Shown: piece by piece, positions 1 to 11,167 of the stretch
Layout of the letters: every line of letters begins with the position of its first letter
Numbering within the stretch: position 1 is the stretch's first letter
Origin: a virus
Reading direction: 5' to 3' (one strand)
DNA length: 37,839 nucleotides
Virus record (IMG/VR): IMGVR_UViG_3300042879_001828
Span: 1-37,839 of that record
Made by a program: the position numbers and the translations under genes
Notes under the pieces: generated by a model
The model's database searches: none
What the model saw: the letters and a program-made list of their open reading frames with translations, nothing else
Told to the model about the DNA's origin: nothing

Positions 1-277
1 GTCCCTGTGGTCCTTGTATACCTTGTGGCCCTTGAGGTCCCTGTGGTCCTTGTATACCTTGTGGCCCTTGAGGTCCCTGTGGTCCTTGTATACCCTGAGG
101 TCCCTGTGGTCCTTGTATACCTTGTGGCCCTTGAGGTCCCTGTGGTCCTTGTATACCCTGAGGTCCCTGTGGTCCTTGTATACCTTGTGGGCCTTGCGGT
201 CCCTGTGGTCCTTGTATACCCTGAGGTCCCTGTGGTCCCTGTGGCCCTTGTATACCCTGTGGTCCCTGTGGTCCTAC
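1..277 (-). repeat. Collagen-triplet coding repeat (GPQ/GIQ), 9-nt periodicity
   Basis: The stretch consists of degenerate copies of a 9-nt unit (CCTTGTGGT and variants on the + strand), encoding Gly-Pro-Gln and Gly-Ile-Gln triplets on the minus strand. It is nearly identical in unit sequence to the collagen tracts at 4330-9400, making recombination between the two fibre genes likely. Confidence 0.9.
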
Positions 278-3200
278 TGCCTGTAATCCGTTAGCGTAAA
301 AAAATTCGCCAGAAGTTATAACATTGCCAGCTATTACATTTCCAGTGACATTTAAACTTGAACCTATATTGGCGTTATTATTGATAGATAAAGAATTAGC
401 GGTTAATGAATTATTCAATATAATAGAATTTGCTAAGACATTAGTACCTATCAAATTACCACTTAGACTTAATCCAATTAACGTTCCAACATTTGTTATG
501 TTGGGCTGATCAGATGTAGTAATTAATCCAGATATGCTTGTAGAATTTAACGTGTCTATATAGGCATTAGCCCAATATGCAGTGGTATTGCCCAAATTTA
601 ATATTGCATTACCTAAAGGAGAAAATGCAACGTTAGTTTGCCAACTATTTAGAGATGTACTATATTTTAAAGTTATTAAACTAGCACCATTAGAATTACC
701 TATCAAAATACCAGCGTCATTAAGATCGGATATATTTGACGTATTATTTGCAAGTAAAATATCTTTATCATTAACTGTAAATATCGTACTATCAATGTAA
801 GTTAAATTTCCAGTTACACGTAAATTTCCCTGAATAATTACATTTCCAGTGCTTCCAACATTTGCAGGTTCAATAGTTATAGTATCACTAGTACTAGATA
901 TTGTATTATTTGAAATATTAAATTCGCCGATAGTAAGTGATGATCCAACCGATGTTATATTGGATTGACTTGCTGTTACTAAAGTCCCGGTAATTAATGA
1001 TGTAGAATTACCAATAAACGAGGCGATAATTTCATTCGATGTTATTAAAGTAGCTACGTTTAAATTGTTTGCACTGATGTTGCCCGTGAACGTGCCAGTT
1101 GTACCGCTTATGTTTCCATTTAGAGTGTCCGCTGAGATGTTGCCCGTGAACGTGCCAGTTGTACCACTTATGTTTCCATTTAACGTATCTGCCGAAATGT
1201 TGCCAGTAAATGTACCAGAATTGGCACTTACATTATTTGTTACAAAAACATCAGAGAATGTGGGACTATTTTGAGTGCCTACACCTAAATTTACAGAAAA
1301 AGTTGTTCCAGCACTTGTAAATACAGATAGATTACTGGTTGTTATATCATATGTAACATTACTCACACCAGCAACTGGTGTAGTATTTGCTAATGTAATT
1401 CTACCCTTAGTATCAACTGTTATAACTGGAACAGCACTAGCATTCCCATATGTACCAGATTCTACACCACTATCTTGAAGTCGTTGAGTAACTACATTGC
1501 CATTAGAATCTATCACAGTCTGGCCAGCTACAACAACATTTGCAGAGGTATTGATATTTCCAGAAACGACTAATTGATTATTTTGACCTATTTGGCCAAT
1601 ATAAACATTAGACGTTCCATCTGGCTGTAATACAATATTATCATTTGAATTTATGACATAAATCGTATTGTCTAAAATAGTTAGATTTGACAAATAGGCT
1701 TGACCAGACGCAGTTAAATCACCAAGTATTGTTACACTATTGGACGATTTATCAAAAGTAAACCCAGCTGTTCCGTTAATTATACTTTCATCATTGAATA
1801 AAACTTGTGTGTTAGCACCCGCTGAACTAATATTTCCAGATATATTACCAACAACATTTCCAATAAAATTTTGTGCTGTAATATTTGAACTAACATTTAA
1901 ATTACCAGGAGTGTCTAAATTACCTCCTGTTGTAAACGTCCAAGATTGAGTTCCAGAAACGGTTACTACTACATTTCCATCTGTAAAAACTTTTACATTG
2001 CTAGTACCATTTTGTATGCTTGTCGTATCTATACCAGTTAAAAATCTACCATTTCCCTGAAAATAATTTCCCGTGATATTTCCAGAAACATTTGCATCAG
2101 ACGTTAATATTAAATTGCCAGTTTTAATAGTGCCGTAAGTACCAGAAACAATATTGCCTATTTCACTTTCTACATTACTATAGTATTCGAAATAGCCCGT
2201 AGAGTTTTTTCTACCAAAAAATGAAGATTTATTTTCTGTATCATAGTAATAAGTTCTTACACCACTATCAAATCCATCATCATATATTAACGGTGCACCA
2301 TTTGGTCCAGTATTCAATGTAATGATCGGATCAACAACAGACAAATCACGTATATTAAAGTATGTTATGTTGCCTTGTACACTTAAATTTCCTTGTACTA
2401 ATAAATTACCATTAATATTAGCAGTTAATGCATCTAAATTTGTTAATGTGCCTAGTTGCGTTATGTATGGTTGAGATGAAGTTGTTAATATTGCTGATGT
2501 GTTGCCAGTATATATTGGCAAATACGATGCTACGTTAACATTACTATAATTACCTACTGGTTCATCATCAATAAATAGTTGACCACCCTGTACTGAAACA
2601 TTTGCACCAGAAATTACAAGACTATTACTTAAATATAAATTAGAAAAGTTGTAATCAACATTACCAAGTGTATAAATCGCATTAGCAGTAGGGATTAGAT
2701 TAGTGATAGTTGTAATAGCACCACTACCAATAGGTTCGCCGTTAGGATAAAAAGCTCCAGCTGTTATTACATATCCAACAGTTTCAATATTTCCATATGC
2801 AAATACGTCATTGGTTCTTACATTACCGCTATTCCAAATGTTGTTGGAAACAATAACATTAGCATTTATCTCAGTGATGCCATTGCCTTGAAAAACACTG
2901 TATAATTCCGTAAAATTTTGATTTATCTTACTGAATGCAACATATAAATCATCACCTGTTTGAGTATTTGGACCTTCTCCTAAGTCAATTAAATAATTAT
3001 TTGATTGTATAGTTAAAACTTCAATACTAGAAATTACGGGCTGTTCTTCGACACTTAACAACATTGGAAATTCATTTAATGACTCGTCTTGTGATTCTTC
3101 CTCTATAATTTCATTAATTTCTAAATTAGGTTGATCTTCCTCTAAAAGTATTAATTCTTCTTCCGGAGATTCTGAAGATACTTCAACTATAGGTAAATGA

Positions 3201-3637
3201 GATAATATGATTGAATTAAAAATATTGAATAATTCTGTAAAATTTTCGTTTATTTTTGTAAACGCAACATAAAAATCATCACTCTGATTATTACCTAAGT
3301 TAACTAATTTTGGATAAAGTTTTGGACTACTAACAACTATATTGTTATAAACATTATAAATCGCATTAAAATTTTGATTAGTTTTATTAAATGCTGTCGA
3401 TATATCATCAATAATATTATTTGATGCATCAAGAGACAAATTTATTGTTTTAGGTGTGGTGTTCGCATATCGTAAAGTTGTTACTTTATACGCAGGAACA
3501 AAAATTTCCAGAATTCCTGGTTCAAAAACTCTGAATAATTCATTAAAATTTTCATTGATTTTTGTAAAGGCCGAGTATAGATCATCACCTGTTTGACTAT
3601 CTGGTCCTGTGCCTAAATCAATTATTCTCTGGGACAT
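1..3637 (-). CDS. Tail-fibre-like virion protein with collagen tract, C-terminus outside window (partial)
   Basis: Open on the minus strand from the ATG at 3635-3637 to the window edge (1212 complete codons). Residues 5-35, 111-139 and 215-247 are copies of a motif of the form LGxGPxxQTGDDLYxAFxKINxNFxELY, and residues 64-95 are a degenerate copy; this motif is common at the N-terminus of phage fibre and whisker proteins. An acidic linker (about 151-200) separates copies. Residues ~260-1120 are a Thr/Asn/Gly/Ser-rich beta-type shaft with repeated TxxQPxITxxGTL elements and a 20-residue tandem repeat. From residue ~1122 the protein becomes GPQ/GIQ collagen triplets that run off the window. It probably forms a trimeric fibre for host contact. 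A late-promoter-like box lies 26 nt upstream. Overall architecture matches the neighbouring 2360-residue fibre, so the two may be paralogues. The exact role (long fibre, whisker, side fibre) is not determinable. Confidence 0.85.
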   Translation of the reverse strand, partial: MSQRIIDLGTGPDSQTGDDLYSAFTKINENFNELFRVFEPGILEIFVPAYKVTTLRYANTTPKTINLSLDASNNIIDDISTAFNKTNQNFNAIYNVYNNIVVSSPKLYPKLVNLGNNQSDDFYVAFTKINENFTELFNIFNSIILSHLPIVEVSSESPEEELILLEEDQPNLEINEIIEEESQDESLNEFPMLLSVEEQPVISSIEVLTIQSNNYLIDLGEGPNTQTGDDLYVAFSKINQNFTELYSVFQGNGITEINANVIVSNNIWNSGNVRTNDVFAYGNIETVGYVITAGAFYPNGEPIGSGAITTITNLIPTANAIYTLGNVDYNFSNLYLSNSLVISGANVSVQGGQLFIDDEPVGNYSNVNVASYLPIYTGNTSAILTTSSQPYITQLGTLTNLDALTANINGNLLVQGNLSVQGNITYFNIRDLSVVDPIITLNTGPNGAPLIYDDGFDSGVRTYYYDTENKSSFFGRKNSTGYFEYYSNVESEIGNIVSGTYGTIKTGNLILTSDANVSGNITGNYFQGNGRFLTGIDTTSIQNGTSNVKVFTDGNVVVTVSGTQSWTFTTGGNLDTPGNLNVSSNITAQNFIGNVVGNISGNISSAGANTQVLFNDESIINGTAGFTFDKSSNSVTILGDLTASGQAYLSNLTILDNTIYVINSNDNIVLQPDGTSNVYIGQIGQNNQLVVSGNINTSANVVVAGQTVIDSNGNVVTQRLQDSGVESGTYGNASAVPVITVDTKGRITLANTTPVAGVSNVTYDITTSNLSVFTSAGTTFSVNLGVGTQNSPTFSDVFVTNNVSANSGTFTGNISADTLNGNISGTTGTFTGNISADTLNGNISGTTGTFTGNISANNLNVATLITSNEIIASFIGNSTSLITGTLVTASQSNITSVGSSLTIGEFNISNNTISSTSDTITIEPANVGSTGNVIIQGNLRVTGNLTYIDSTIFTVNDKDILLANNTSNISDLNDAGILIGNSNGASLITLKYSTSLNSWQTNVAFSPLGNAILNLGNTTAYWANAYIDTLNSTSISGLITTSDQPNITNVGTLIGLSLSGNLIGTNVLANSIILNNSLTANSLSINNNANIGSSLNVTGNVIAGNVITSGEFFYANGLQAVGPQGPQGIQGPQGPQGPQGIQGPQGPQGPQGIQGPQGPQGIQGPQGPQGPQGIQGPQGPQGIQGPQGPQGPQGIQGPQGPQGPQGIQGPQG
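1076..1233 (-). repeat. 60-bp tandem repeat in fibre shaft (2 full copies plus a diverged third)
   Basis: Units beginning near 1076, 1136 and 1196 repeat with few changes in the first two copies. On the minus strand they encode a 20-residue unit containing [18 protein letters not shown], a beta-solenoid-like shaft repeat. Confidence 0.8.
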
Positions 3638-3663
3638 CGTGTAATCCAATAAATCTATAAGTA

Positions 3664-3671
3664 TATTTAGC
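3664..3671 (-). promoter_or_regulatory. Late promoter box GCTAAATA
   Basis: GCTAAATA on the minus strand, 26 nt upstream of the fibre gene start at 3637. It fits the T4-type late promoter core read by gp55, allowing the NCTAAATA variant seen several times in this window. Confidence 0.5.
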
Positions 3672-3695
3672 AAAAAGAGATTTATCAGTTAATGC

Positions 3696-3724
3696 AAAAA
3701 GGACAAATTTAATTTGTCCTTTTT
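3696..3724 (-). terminator. Rho-independent terminator after the giant fibre gene
   Basis: Inverted repeat AAAAAGGACAAATT / AATTTGTCCTTTTT with a very short loop, 22 nt past the stop of the 2360-residue gene. On the minus strand the stem runs into a U tract. It is symmetric, so it could act in both directions. Confidence 0.85.
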
Positions 3725-3745
3725 ATTTCATGTGATACTAATTAA

Positions 3746-6700
3746 TTAGTGTTTTACTACTATTTCTATAACTGATGTTAAGTTATCATTATTTGCAGTA
3801 AAATCTTCTAACGCTTTTCCTATTACGCTACCCACAACTGGACTACTGCATGCTTGTGCGAATCCATTTGCAGCAGATACTAATATGTCACCTTTTTTGA
3901 CAGAACCGATAATTTTAACTGGAACTCTACCCTGTAACGCGACAGCTACTACATGAGTTGATGACAGTTCGCTATTCATTAAATAAGCTGGATTTGTACT
4001 AACTACTCCTGCAACCGAAGTAGACATATTCGTCGTAGTTATAGTTACTTCTTTTGTTCCGCCAAACTCTAATACTGTGCCTGGACTGTAATTTGCATCA
4101 GCTATGTATAATTCAGCAAGGTCGGCATATTGTGCAGACGTAGCAGTTCCAAAAAATTTACCTCCAATAATGACATTACCTGCACTAGCTCCGGATATGT
4201 TTAAGTTACCCGTTCCTGGATTGTATCTTAAGCCAGGATCATCGGCATATGCAATTTGACTTGATCCAACTGCAGGAACTAAAACTGGATAAAAAGTAGA
4301 ATTTGATGCAGTATCGGTTGCATTTATGATGGTACTAGGACCAGTTGGACCTTGTGGTCCAGTGGGACCTTGTGGTCCAGTTGGGCCTTGTGGTCCAGTA
4401 GGTCCTTGTATGCCCTGCGGTCCTTGCGGGCCCTGTGATCCTTGTGGTCCAGTAGGTCCTTGTATGCCCTGAGGTCCTTGCGGGCCCTGTGATCCTTGTG
4501 GTCCAGTAGGTCCTTGTATGCCCTGTGGTCCTTGTGGTCCTTGTGGTCCCTGAAGACCTCTTGGTCCTTGTGGTCCTTGTGGTCCAGCGACAGAACTTGC
4601 TGCTCCCTGTGGGCCTTGTGGACCAGTTGGTCCCTGTGGTCCCTGTACTCCTAAATTACCTGTTCTAGTGAAAGATATTGATAATATTTCATTATTTGTT
4701 GGAATTGAACCAGATATATACGTTACAGTTATTTTCCAATAATTAGTAGAATCTACTGAGGCTCCGGTAATTTTAAATATATTAATTGTTGTTTGAGTTG
4801 CCGCTGCCCCACGGATAATTAAATATCCTCTATCAGTTGTTGTTGTAGAGTCATCCCACTCTCCTATGAAAGCGGACTGATTTATACCATTAAAATAATC
4901 AATATCATTAATGTATAATGTTGTGACTGACCCAATTGTACCACTACTGTATTTTATTTTTCCAGTACCTGGATCAGAGTCCGTGGTGTTGTTACTCCAC
5001 TGGTAAAGAACTCCAGTGTTATATGCGTCACTTCCTGGATTTCCTTGTGGTCCTTGTGGTCCTTGTGGTCCTTGTGGTCCCTGCAAACCACGTGGTCCTT
5101 GTGGCCCCTGCGCGCCTTGTGGCCCAGGTACAGAACTTGGTGCTCCCTGTGGGCCTTGTATGCCTTGAGGTCCTTGTGGGCCTTGTATGCCTTGGGGTCC
5201 CTGTGGTCCTTGTATGCCCTGTGGTCCTTGTGGTCCTTGTGGTCCCTGTGCGCCTTGTGGTCCAGGTACTGTACTTGCATCACCAGGTAAACCACGGGGT
5301 CCTTGTGGTCCTTGTATTCCCTGCGGTCCTTGTGGTCCCTGTATACCCTGTGGTCCTTGTGGTCCTTGTGGTCCCTGTATACCCTGTGGTCCTTGTGGTC
5401 CTTGTGGTCCTTGTATGCCCTGTGGTCCTTGTGGACCTTGTGGTCCTTGTGCGCCTTGTGGTCCAGGTACTGTACTTGCATCACCAGGTAAACCACGTGG
5501 TCCTTGTGGTCCTTGTGGTCCTTGTATACCCTGTGGTCCTTGTGGTCCTTGTATGCCCTGCGGTCCTTGTATGCCCTGCGGTCCTTGAAGTCCTTGTGGT
5601 CCTTGTATGCCCTGTGGTCCTTGTGGTCCTTGTGATCCTTGTGGTCCAGTAGGTCCTTGTATGCCTTGTGGCCCTTGTGGTCCTTGTATACCCTGTGGTC
5701 CTTGTGGCCCTTGTGGTCCTTGTATACCCTGTGGTCCTTGTGGTCCTTGTGGTCCTTGTATGCCCTGCGGTCCTTGAGGTCCTTGTGGCCCTTGTATGCC
5801 CTGTGGCCCTTGAGGTCCTTGTATGCCCTGTGGTCCCTGTGGCCCTTGAGGTCCTTGTATGCCCTGTGGTCCTTGCGGTCCCTGTATACCTTGCGGTCCC
5901 TGTGGGCCTTGTGGTCCCTGAGGTCCACTCGCACCTACTGCACCATTTAAATTTACTGTCCAAGAACTAAATGTGGTTTCGACACCTGCTACTATAGTTA
6001 CATTAACAATTAATGTAGAATCAGAGTATGAGGTCACTGTTCCTATCATGTAATTACTGGAAGAATTTGCAATAATTACAGCTTGTCCTATCGAATAAGC
6101 TAAGCCTGTTCCTATTTGAAGAGTTTTTTCACCAGTAGAATTTAAAAGCGAACTGCTAGATGTTGTTGAATATGTATCCCCCACTGGACCTCTTGGTCCT
6201 TGTATACCCTGTGGTCCCTGTGGTCCCTGTATTCCCTGAGGTCCTTGTGACCCTTGTATACCCTGTGGGCCTTGTGGTCCTTGTATACCCTGTGGTCCTT
6301 GTGATCCTTGTGTTCCAACATCACCGACTGCACTTATAGTCCATGAATCAAAAGTTCCAGATCCAGAGGTATATACTGAATTAATTGCAAAATTTGTTCC
6401 ACTATATGTAGTTATTAATCCTTCCATATAAGTTGTTGGAATAATTGTGTAAATAATTCTAACTCGTTGACCTACTGTAAATGCACTTTGTGTATTTGAC
6501 TTATTTACTGTAAAAGTTTTAGTTCCATTTCCGATCGAAACGGAAGTTGATGAAGTCAATGTTTCATATCCAAGTCCAGTCGGTCCTTGTGATCCCTGCG
6601 GCCCTTGTATGCCCTGTGGTCCTTGTGGACCCTGAGGGCCTTGTAAACCTCTTGGTCCTTGTGGTCCTTGTATGCCCTGTGGTCCTTGTGGTCCTTGTAT

Positions 6701-9700
6701 GCCCTGTGGTCCTTGTGGACCTTGTGGCCCTTGTATACCCTGTGGACCTTGTGGTCCCTGTATACCCTGCGGCCCCTGTATGCCTTGTGGTCCTTGTGGT
6801 CCCTGTGATCCTTGAGGTCCAGAAGGTCCTTGTGGCCCAGTTGCGCCGACCGCACCCGAAAGTGCAACTTGCCAACTATTATATGTTCCTGAACCAACAT
6901 TTGATACTGAGTCAACTATCATTCTTCCATTACCAGAAGCATACGATGACACTGTACCTATCCAATAATTACTTGAGTTATTAGATATTGTAACTGATTG
7001 CGCAGTAATATAAGCTAAACCCGTCGCCACGATAAATGTGACTTCTGTAGGATGAGAGATAGGTATTGCAAAGTTTGTACTACTTGTTGTTGCATATCTA
7101 TCACCAACGGGTCCTTGTGGTCCTTGCGATCCCTGTGGTCCTTGTGGTCCTTGTGGTCCTTGTATACCCTGTGGGCCTTGTGGTCCTTGTATACCCTGTG
7201 GTCCTTGCGGTCCTTGTGGTCCTTGTATGCCCTGTGGTCCTTGCGATCCCTGAGGTCCCTGTATCCCCTGAGGTCCTTGTGGTCCTTGTATGCCCTGAGG
7301 TCCTTGTGGTCCAGGCACAGAACTTGCTGCTCCCTGTGGTCCTTGTGGACCCTGAGGCCCTTGTGGTCCTTGTATACCCTGTGGTCCTTGTGGTCCTTGT
7401 GGTCCTTGTATGCCCTGTGGACCTTGTGGTCCTTGTGGTCCTTGTATGCCCTGTGGACCTTGTGGCCCTTGTATGCCCTGTGGTCCTTGTGGTCCTTGTG
7501 GTCCTTGTATACCCTGTGGTCCTTGTGGTCCTTGTGGTCCTTGTATACCCTGTGGTCCTTGTGGTCCTTGTATGCCTTGAGGTCCTTGTGGTCCTTGTAT
7601 ACCCTGTGGTCCTTGTGGTCCTTGAGGTCCAGAAGGTCCTTGTGGCCCAGTTGCGCCGACCGCACCCGAAAGTGCAACTTGCCAACTATTATATGTTCCT
7701 GAACCAACATTTGATACTGAATCAACTATCATTCTTCCATTACCAGAAGCATATGATGACACTGTACCTATCCAATAATTACTTACATTAAAAGAAACAG
7801 TTACTGACTGAGCAGCTATATAGGCTAATCCAACTTCTACAGTAAACGTAACTGTTGTTGGATGAGAAGAAGGTATCGCAAAGTTTGTGCTACTTGTTGT
7901 TGCATATCTATCACCAACGGGTCCTTGTGGTCCTTGCGATCCCTGTGGGCCTTGCGGTCCCTGTGGTCCCTGTATACCTTGTGGTCCTTGTATGCCCTGT
8001 GGCCCTTGTGGCCCCTGTGGGCCCTGTATACCCTGTGATCCTTGCGGTCCCTGTATACCCTGTGGTCCCTGTATACCCTGTGGTCCTTGTGGGCCCTGAG
8101 GGCCTTGTGGTCCAGGCACAGAACTTGCTGCTCCCTGTGGTCCTTGCGGTCCTTGTGGCCCTTGTATACCTTGAGGTCCTTGTGGTCCTTGTATGCCCTG
8201 TGGGCCTTGCGTTCCTTGTGGACCTTGTATGCCCTGTGGTCCTTGTATGCCTTGAGGTCCTTGTGGTCCTTGTATGCCCTGTGGGCCTTGCGGTCCCTGA
8301 GGTCCCTGTATGCCCTGAGGTCCTTGTGGGCCTTGTATACCCTGTGGGCCTTGTATACCCTGTGGGCCTTGTATACCCTGTGGTCCTTGTGAACCTTGTG
8401 GTCCAGAAAGACCTTGTGGTCCTTGAGGTCCAGAAGGACCTTGTGGACCAGTTGCACCGACCGCGCCCGAAAGTGCAACTTGCCAACTACTATATGTTCC
8501 AGTTCCTATGTTTGACACTGAGTCAACTATCATTCTTCCATTGCCAGAAGTATAAGATGACACTGTGCCTATCCAATAGTTACTTGAGTCATAAGATATT
8601 GTAACTGATTGAGCAGCTATATAAGCTAAACCAGTTTCAACAAAAAATGTTACTTGTGTTGGATGAGAAGTAGGTATTGCAAAGTTAGTGCTACTTGTCG
8701 TGGCATATCTATCACCAACGGGTCCTTGTGGTCCCTGTGTACCCACTGGGCCTTGTGGACCTTGTATACCCTGTGGACCCTGTGGGCCCTGTGGTCCAGG
8801 CACAGAACTTGCCGCTCCCTGTGGTCCTTGCGGTCCAGTAGGTCCCTGAGGTCCCTGTGCTCCTTGTGGTCCAGGTACATTACTCACACCACTAGGTCCT
8901 TGAGGTCCTTGTGGACCTTGAGAACCTTGCGGCCCTTGTGGACCGCGATCACCTTGAGGTCCTTGTGGACCTTGACTACCCTGTGGTCCCTGCGCACCTA
9001 AATTACCTATAGGTCCTTGAGGTCCTTGAGGTCCTTGTGTTCCAACGCCACCCGCTACACCTTGTGGTCCCTGAGGACCTTGTGGTCCCTGAGAACCAGA
9101 AGGTCCAGAAGGTCCTTGTGGACCCGGAACAGTGCTTGCTGCACCAGTAGGTCCTTGTGGTCCTGGAGGACCAGATGGACCAGGTACGGTACTTATAGGA
9201 CCAGTGGCACCAGTAGGTCCTTGAGGACCAGACGCTCCGGTAGCTCCGCTAGGGCCACGTGGTCCTTGTGCGCCACTTGGTCCTTGTGGTCCCTGAGGAC
9301 CTTGCACTCCTCTTGGTCCTTGTGATCCTTGTGGTCCAGAAACTCCCGAAGGACCTTGCGGACCTTGCGCTCCCTGTGGTCCAGTTGGTCCTTGAGGGCC
9401 TACCGCTCTTACACCATTTGCATAAAAATAATCACTTGCTATTACATTGCTTGTAAATGTAGAATTAGCAGCATTAACAACAAAAACATTTGAAATGCCA
9501 GCAATACTTGTTGCTACATTTCCACTTGAATAGACAATAACATTACTAGAACCATTTTCTATTCTTGTACCACCTGGTAATCCAGACAAGAAATAACCAT
9601 TACCTAGAAAGTATTCTGCATCAACATTACCTGCTACTGTTAACAAATTTGCTTGTTTTTCGAATGTAAATCCTGTACTTCCTGCTAACACATTAGCATC

Positions 9701-10828
9701 GTTGAACATTACTTGTGTATTTGCTCCAGCAGCACTAGCCACTACTAGAGTTTGACCAGCACTTAAGAATCGTATGTCAACATAAGGATCAGTTACACCT
9801 ACATTATAAGCAAAAGTTATTGCATTTCCACTTACTGTATAGTCAACATTTGGTTGCAATACAACATTACCCTGTATTGCCAAAATACCTTCGGCAGTCG
9901 TTACTTGATTTAGTGGATATGTTGCCGAATTATTTCCCTGAATAATTTGTTCTGTAACTAGGCCGGAAACTGGAATCCAATCAGTTCCATTATAATATTC
10001 TAGTACAGTCGTATCAGTGTTATATCTGATTGCACCCGTTGCCGTAATTGATGATCTGTCTCCAGTAGATCCAACTGGTAAAGTCAAAGCCCCAGTTGTG
10101 TTTATTGTTACTAATTTGTTAAGACCTGGAACTATTTCTAAGTTCGCCAACACATTCGTAGAACTTATGGTATTACCAATTATAGAAATATTTCCTACAT
10201 TTACAGTAGTAAAGAATGCCGCAGCAGGATTAATATTACCTATTATCGTGCTTTGTAAACCCCCATTGGCGATCAATGTTGTTCCAAATGTGCCACTATT
10301 ATTGATAATTAAATGATTGCCATAAATATTACCGCGAACAATTAAATCCTCTAAAATTTCTACATTGCCGCCGAAGAAACCATCACCATTTACATTTAAA
10401 TTGCCACCAAAATTGCCATCACCGTTTACGTCTAAATTTCCACCGAAAGAACCATTGCCGTTTACGGCTAAATTTCCACCGAAAGAACCATTGCCGTTTA
10501 CGTCTAAATTTCCACCGAAAGAACCATTGCCGTTTGTTTCTAAATTTCCACCGAAAAATCCACTACCGTTTACTTCTAAATTTCCACCAAATATTGCACC
10601 ACCATTGAACGATACATTACCTGCACCACCGGATAATAAATCAGCAGCATTAGCCCATGTTCTTGAACCATCAACATTACCGATAAGAACATAGCCATTA
10701 CCCGACGGTAATCCAAGATCGGGTTCAGCGTCACTTAATCCAAGGAAGGTATATCTACCTGGATCAGCATTAGCACTTGGAGTTTTCGGTACTCTACCGC
10801 TTATGAGATTGTTACTAATTTTAGACAT
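3746..10828 (-). CDS. Giant collagen-like tail fibre protein with interspersed beta domains
   Basis: 2360 residues. Residues 1-80 form an N-terminal region with no motif I can name; 80-163 hold seven 12-residue repeats of FGGNLxVNGxGx; 164-475 are a Gly/Asn/Thr-rich shaft. From ~476 to ~2165 the chain is Gly-Pro-Gln-type collagen triplets interrupted by six globular inserts at about 704-793, 971-1060, 1240-1330, 1420-1504, 1550-1634 and 1934-2057. The first three inserts are close copies, the fourth and fifth are diverged relatives, and the sixth is different. Residues ~2168-2360 are a C-terminal head with [19 protein letters not shown] and [11 protein letters not shown] elements, which I recognise from cyanophage-type fibre and structural proteins. 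Likely a trimeric host-contact fibre. It starts 3 bp after the stop of the upstream gene and probably shares its transcript. Confidence 0.88.
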   Translation of the reverse strand: MSKISNNLISGRVPKTPSANADPGRYTFLGLSDAEPDLGLPSGNGYVLIGNVDGSRTWANAADLLSGGAGNVSFNGGAIFGGNLEVNGSGFFGGNLETNGNGSFGGNLDVNGNGSFGGNLAVNGNGSFGGNLDVNGDGNFGGNLNVNGDGFFGGNVEILEDLIVRGNIYGNHLIINNSGTFGTTLIANGGLQSTIIGNINPAAAFFTTVNVGNISIIGNTISSTNVLANLEIVPGLNKLVTINTTGALTLPVGSTGDRSSITATGAIRYNTDTTVLEYYNGTDWIPVSGLVTEQIIQGNNSATYPLNQVTTAEGILAIQGNVVLQPNVDYTVSGNAITFAYNVGVTDPYVDIRFLSAGQTLVVASAAGANTQVMFNDANVLAGSTGFTFEKQANLLTVAGNVDAEYFLGNGYFLSGLPGGTRIENGSSNVIVYSSGNVATSIAGISNVFVVNAANSTFTSNVIASDYFYANGVRAVGPQGPTGPQGAQGPQGPSGVSGPQGSQGPRGVQGPQGPQGPSGAQGPRGPSGATGASGPQGPTGATGPISTVPGPSGPPGPQGPTGAASTVPGPQGPSGPSGSQGPQGPQGPQGVAGGVGTQGPQGPQGPIGNLGAQGPQGSQGPQGPQGDRGPQGPQGSQGPQGPQGPSGVSNVPGPQGAQGPQGPTGPQGPQGAASSVPGPQGPQGPQGIQGPQGPVGTQGPQGPVGDRYATTSSTNFAIPTSHPTQVTFFVETGLAYIAAQSVTISYDSSNYWIGTVSSYTSGNGRMIVDSVSNIGTGTYSSWQVALSGAVGATGPQGPSGPQGPQGLSGPQGSQGPQGIQGPQGIQGPQGIQGPQGPQGIQGPQGPQGPQGIQGPQGPQGIQGPQGIQGPQGTQGPQGIQGPQGPQGIQGPQGPQGPQGAASSVPGPQGPQGPQGPQGIQGPQGIQGPQGSQGIQGPQGPQGPQGIQGPQGIQGPQGPQGPQGSQGPQGPVGDRYATTSSTNFAIPSSHPTTVTFTVEVGLAYIAAQSVTVSFNVSNYWIGTVSSYASGNGRMIVDSVSNVGSGTYNSWQVALSGAVGATGPQGPSGPQGPQGPQGIQGPQGPQGIQGPQGPQGIQGPQGPQGPQGIQGPQGPQGPQGIQGPQGPQGIQGPQGPQGPQGIQGPQGPQGPQGIQGPQGPQGPQGPQGAASSVPGPQGPQGIQGPQGPQGIQGPQGSQGPQGIQGPQGPQGPQGIQGPQGPQGIQGPQGPQGPQGSQGPQGPVGDRYATTSSTNFAIPISHPTEVTFIVATGLAYITAQSVTISNNSSNYWIGTVSSYASGNGRMIVDSVSNVGSGTYNSWQVALSGAVGATGPQGPSGPQGSQGPQGPQGIQGPQGIQGPQGPQGIQGPQGPQGPQGIQGPQGPQGIQGPQGPRGLQGPQGPQGPQGIQGPQGSQGPTGLGYETLTSSTSVSIGNGTKTFTVNKSNTQSAFTVGQRVRIIYTIIPTTYMEGLITTYSGTNFAINSVYTSGSGTFDSWTISAVGDVGTQGSQGPQGIQGPQGPQGIQGSQGPQGIQGPQGPQGIQGPRGPVGDTYSTTSSSSLLNSTGEKTLQIGTGLAYSIGQAVIIANSSSNYMIGTVTSYSDSTLIVNVTIVAGVETTFSSWTVNLNGAVGASGPQGPQGPQGPQGIQGPQGPQGIQGPQGPQGPQGIQGPQGPQGIQGPQGPQGPQGIQGPQGPQGPQGIQGPQGPQGPQGIQGPQGPQGIQGPTGPQGSQGPQGPQGIQGPQGLQGPQGIQGPQGIQGPQGPQGIQGPQGPQGPRGLPGDASTVPGPQGAQGPQGPQGPQGIQGPQGPQGPQGIQGPQGPQGPQGIQGPQGPQGIQGPQGPRGLPGDASTVPGPQGAQGPQGPQGPQGIQGPQGPQGIQGPQGPQGIQGPQGAPSSVPGPQGAQGPQGPRGLQGPQGPQGPQGPQGNPGSDAYNTGVLYQWSNNTTDSDPGTGKIKYSSGTIGSVTTLYINDIDYFNGINQSAFIGEWDDSTTTTDRGYLIIRGAAATQTTINIFKITGASVDSTNYWKITVTYISGSIPTNNEILSISFTRTGNLGVQGPQGPTGPQGPQGAASSVAGPQGPQGPRGLQGPQGPQGPQGIQGPTGPQGSQGPQGPQGIQGPTGPQGSQGPQGPQGIQGPTGPQGPTGPQGPTGPQGPTGPSTIINATDTASNSTFYPVLVPAVGSSQIAYADDPGLRYNPGTGNLNISGASAGNVIIGGKFFGTATSAQYADLAELYIADANYSPGTVLEFGGTKEVTITTTNMSTSVAGVVSTNPAYLMNSELSSTHVVAVALQGRVPVKIIGSVKKGDILVSAANGFAQACSSPVVGSVIGKALEDFTANNDNLTSVIEIVVKH
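6570..8718 (-). repeat. ~800-bp tandem supermodules (collagen arm plus ~90-residue domain)
   Basis: Three copies of a ~265-bp non-collagen block lie at about 6840-7110, 7651-7917 and 8452-8718, spaced ~800-810 bp apart by collagen tracts. The first ~130 bp of the 6840 and 7651 blocks differ at only a couple of positions, while the middle of each block is clearly diverged. This indicates recent duplication or gene conversion within the fibre gene. Confidence 0.85.
10355..10591 (-). repeat. 36-bp tandem repeats encoding FGGNLxVNGxG units
   Basis: About six and a half copies of a 36-bp unit, each encoding a 12-residue Gly/Asn-rich repeat (residues 80-163 of the fibre). The last copy degrades into [12 protein letters not shown]. 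Likely a small beta-helical shaft segment. Confidence 0.88.
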
Positions 10829-10831
10829 ATT

Positions 10832-11164
10832 TTACTTTGTTTCCAATAAACTTAGAGTAATTTTTAATGCACTATTAGTATTAGAACTAGCTTTAAAACT
10901 TTGCCCCGCAGTTAATACTAATTTACCAACTAAAATACCAACAGCATCCGCAACTGGTACTGTAAAATCTTTTATTAATTCCGTTTCAGTTGAACTTGCA
11001 TCATCATAGTGACTAGCAGACACTGTTGCCGGAGAAGTATCAATATTAGCAACTTGAGCCATTAATATTATTGTAGACGTAATTGCCGGTGTGGTGTACA
11101 GTGTTTCGTTAGTTGTTGTTAATGTTGCCGTTACGGTTTTAAACGTATTAATTGGTGTTGCCAT
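10832..11164 (-). CDS. Small virion structural protein, function unassigned
   Basis: 110 residues starting MATPINTFKTVTATLTTT, with alternating beta-type sequence throughout, no signal peptide and no membrane segment. It resembles small structural proteins regularly found near fibre genes of T4-like cyanophages (TIYT...P...TTIILxAQVAN, then VxxGKLVLxAGxSxKA), which I recall as virion-associated but of unknown job. The start has a recognisable AAGGAT ribosome-binding site. It sits 3 bp upstream of the giant fibre gene and 3 bp downstream of the beta-helix gene, so it is translated in a tight cluster. A fibre adaptor or decoration subunit is possible but unproven. Confidence 0.8.
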   Translation of the reverse strand: MATPINTFKTVTATLTTTNETLYTTPAITSTIILMAQVANIDTSPATVSASHYDDASSTETELIKDFTVPVADAVGILVGKLVLTAGQSFKASSNTNSALKITLSLLETK

Positions 11165-11167
11165 TTT

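Noticed and set aside
1-277. CRISPR-like or other non-coding repeat array
   Set aside because: Spacing is 9 nt without unique spacers and the frame is continuous with a fibre protein, so it is coding collagen repeat.
6840-8718. Diversity-generating retroelement variable repeats
   Set aside because: The copies are all within one gene, no reverse transcriptase or template repeat is in the window, and differences are not limited to adenine positions.
4936-9456. Long open frames on both strands in several phases across the collagen gene, including a Cys-Gly-Pro frame at 5187-5588
   Set aside because: The 9-nt repeat lacks stop codons in most phases, so all frames stay open by chance. Only the minus-strand frame from 10828 spans the non-repetitive domains with protein-like sequence.
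10365-10694. Plus-strand frame with [12 protein letters not shown] repeats
   Set aside because: It is the antisense image of the 36-bp repeats in the fibre gene.
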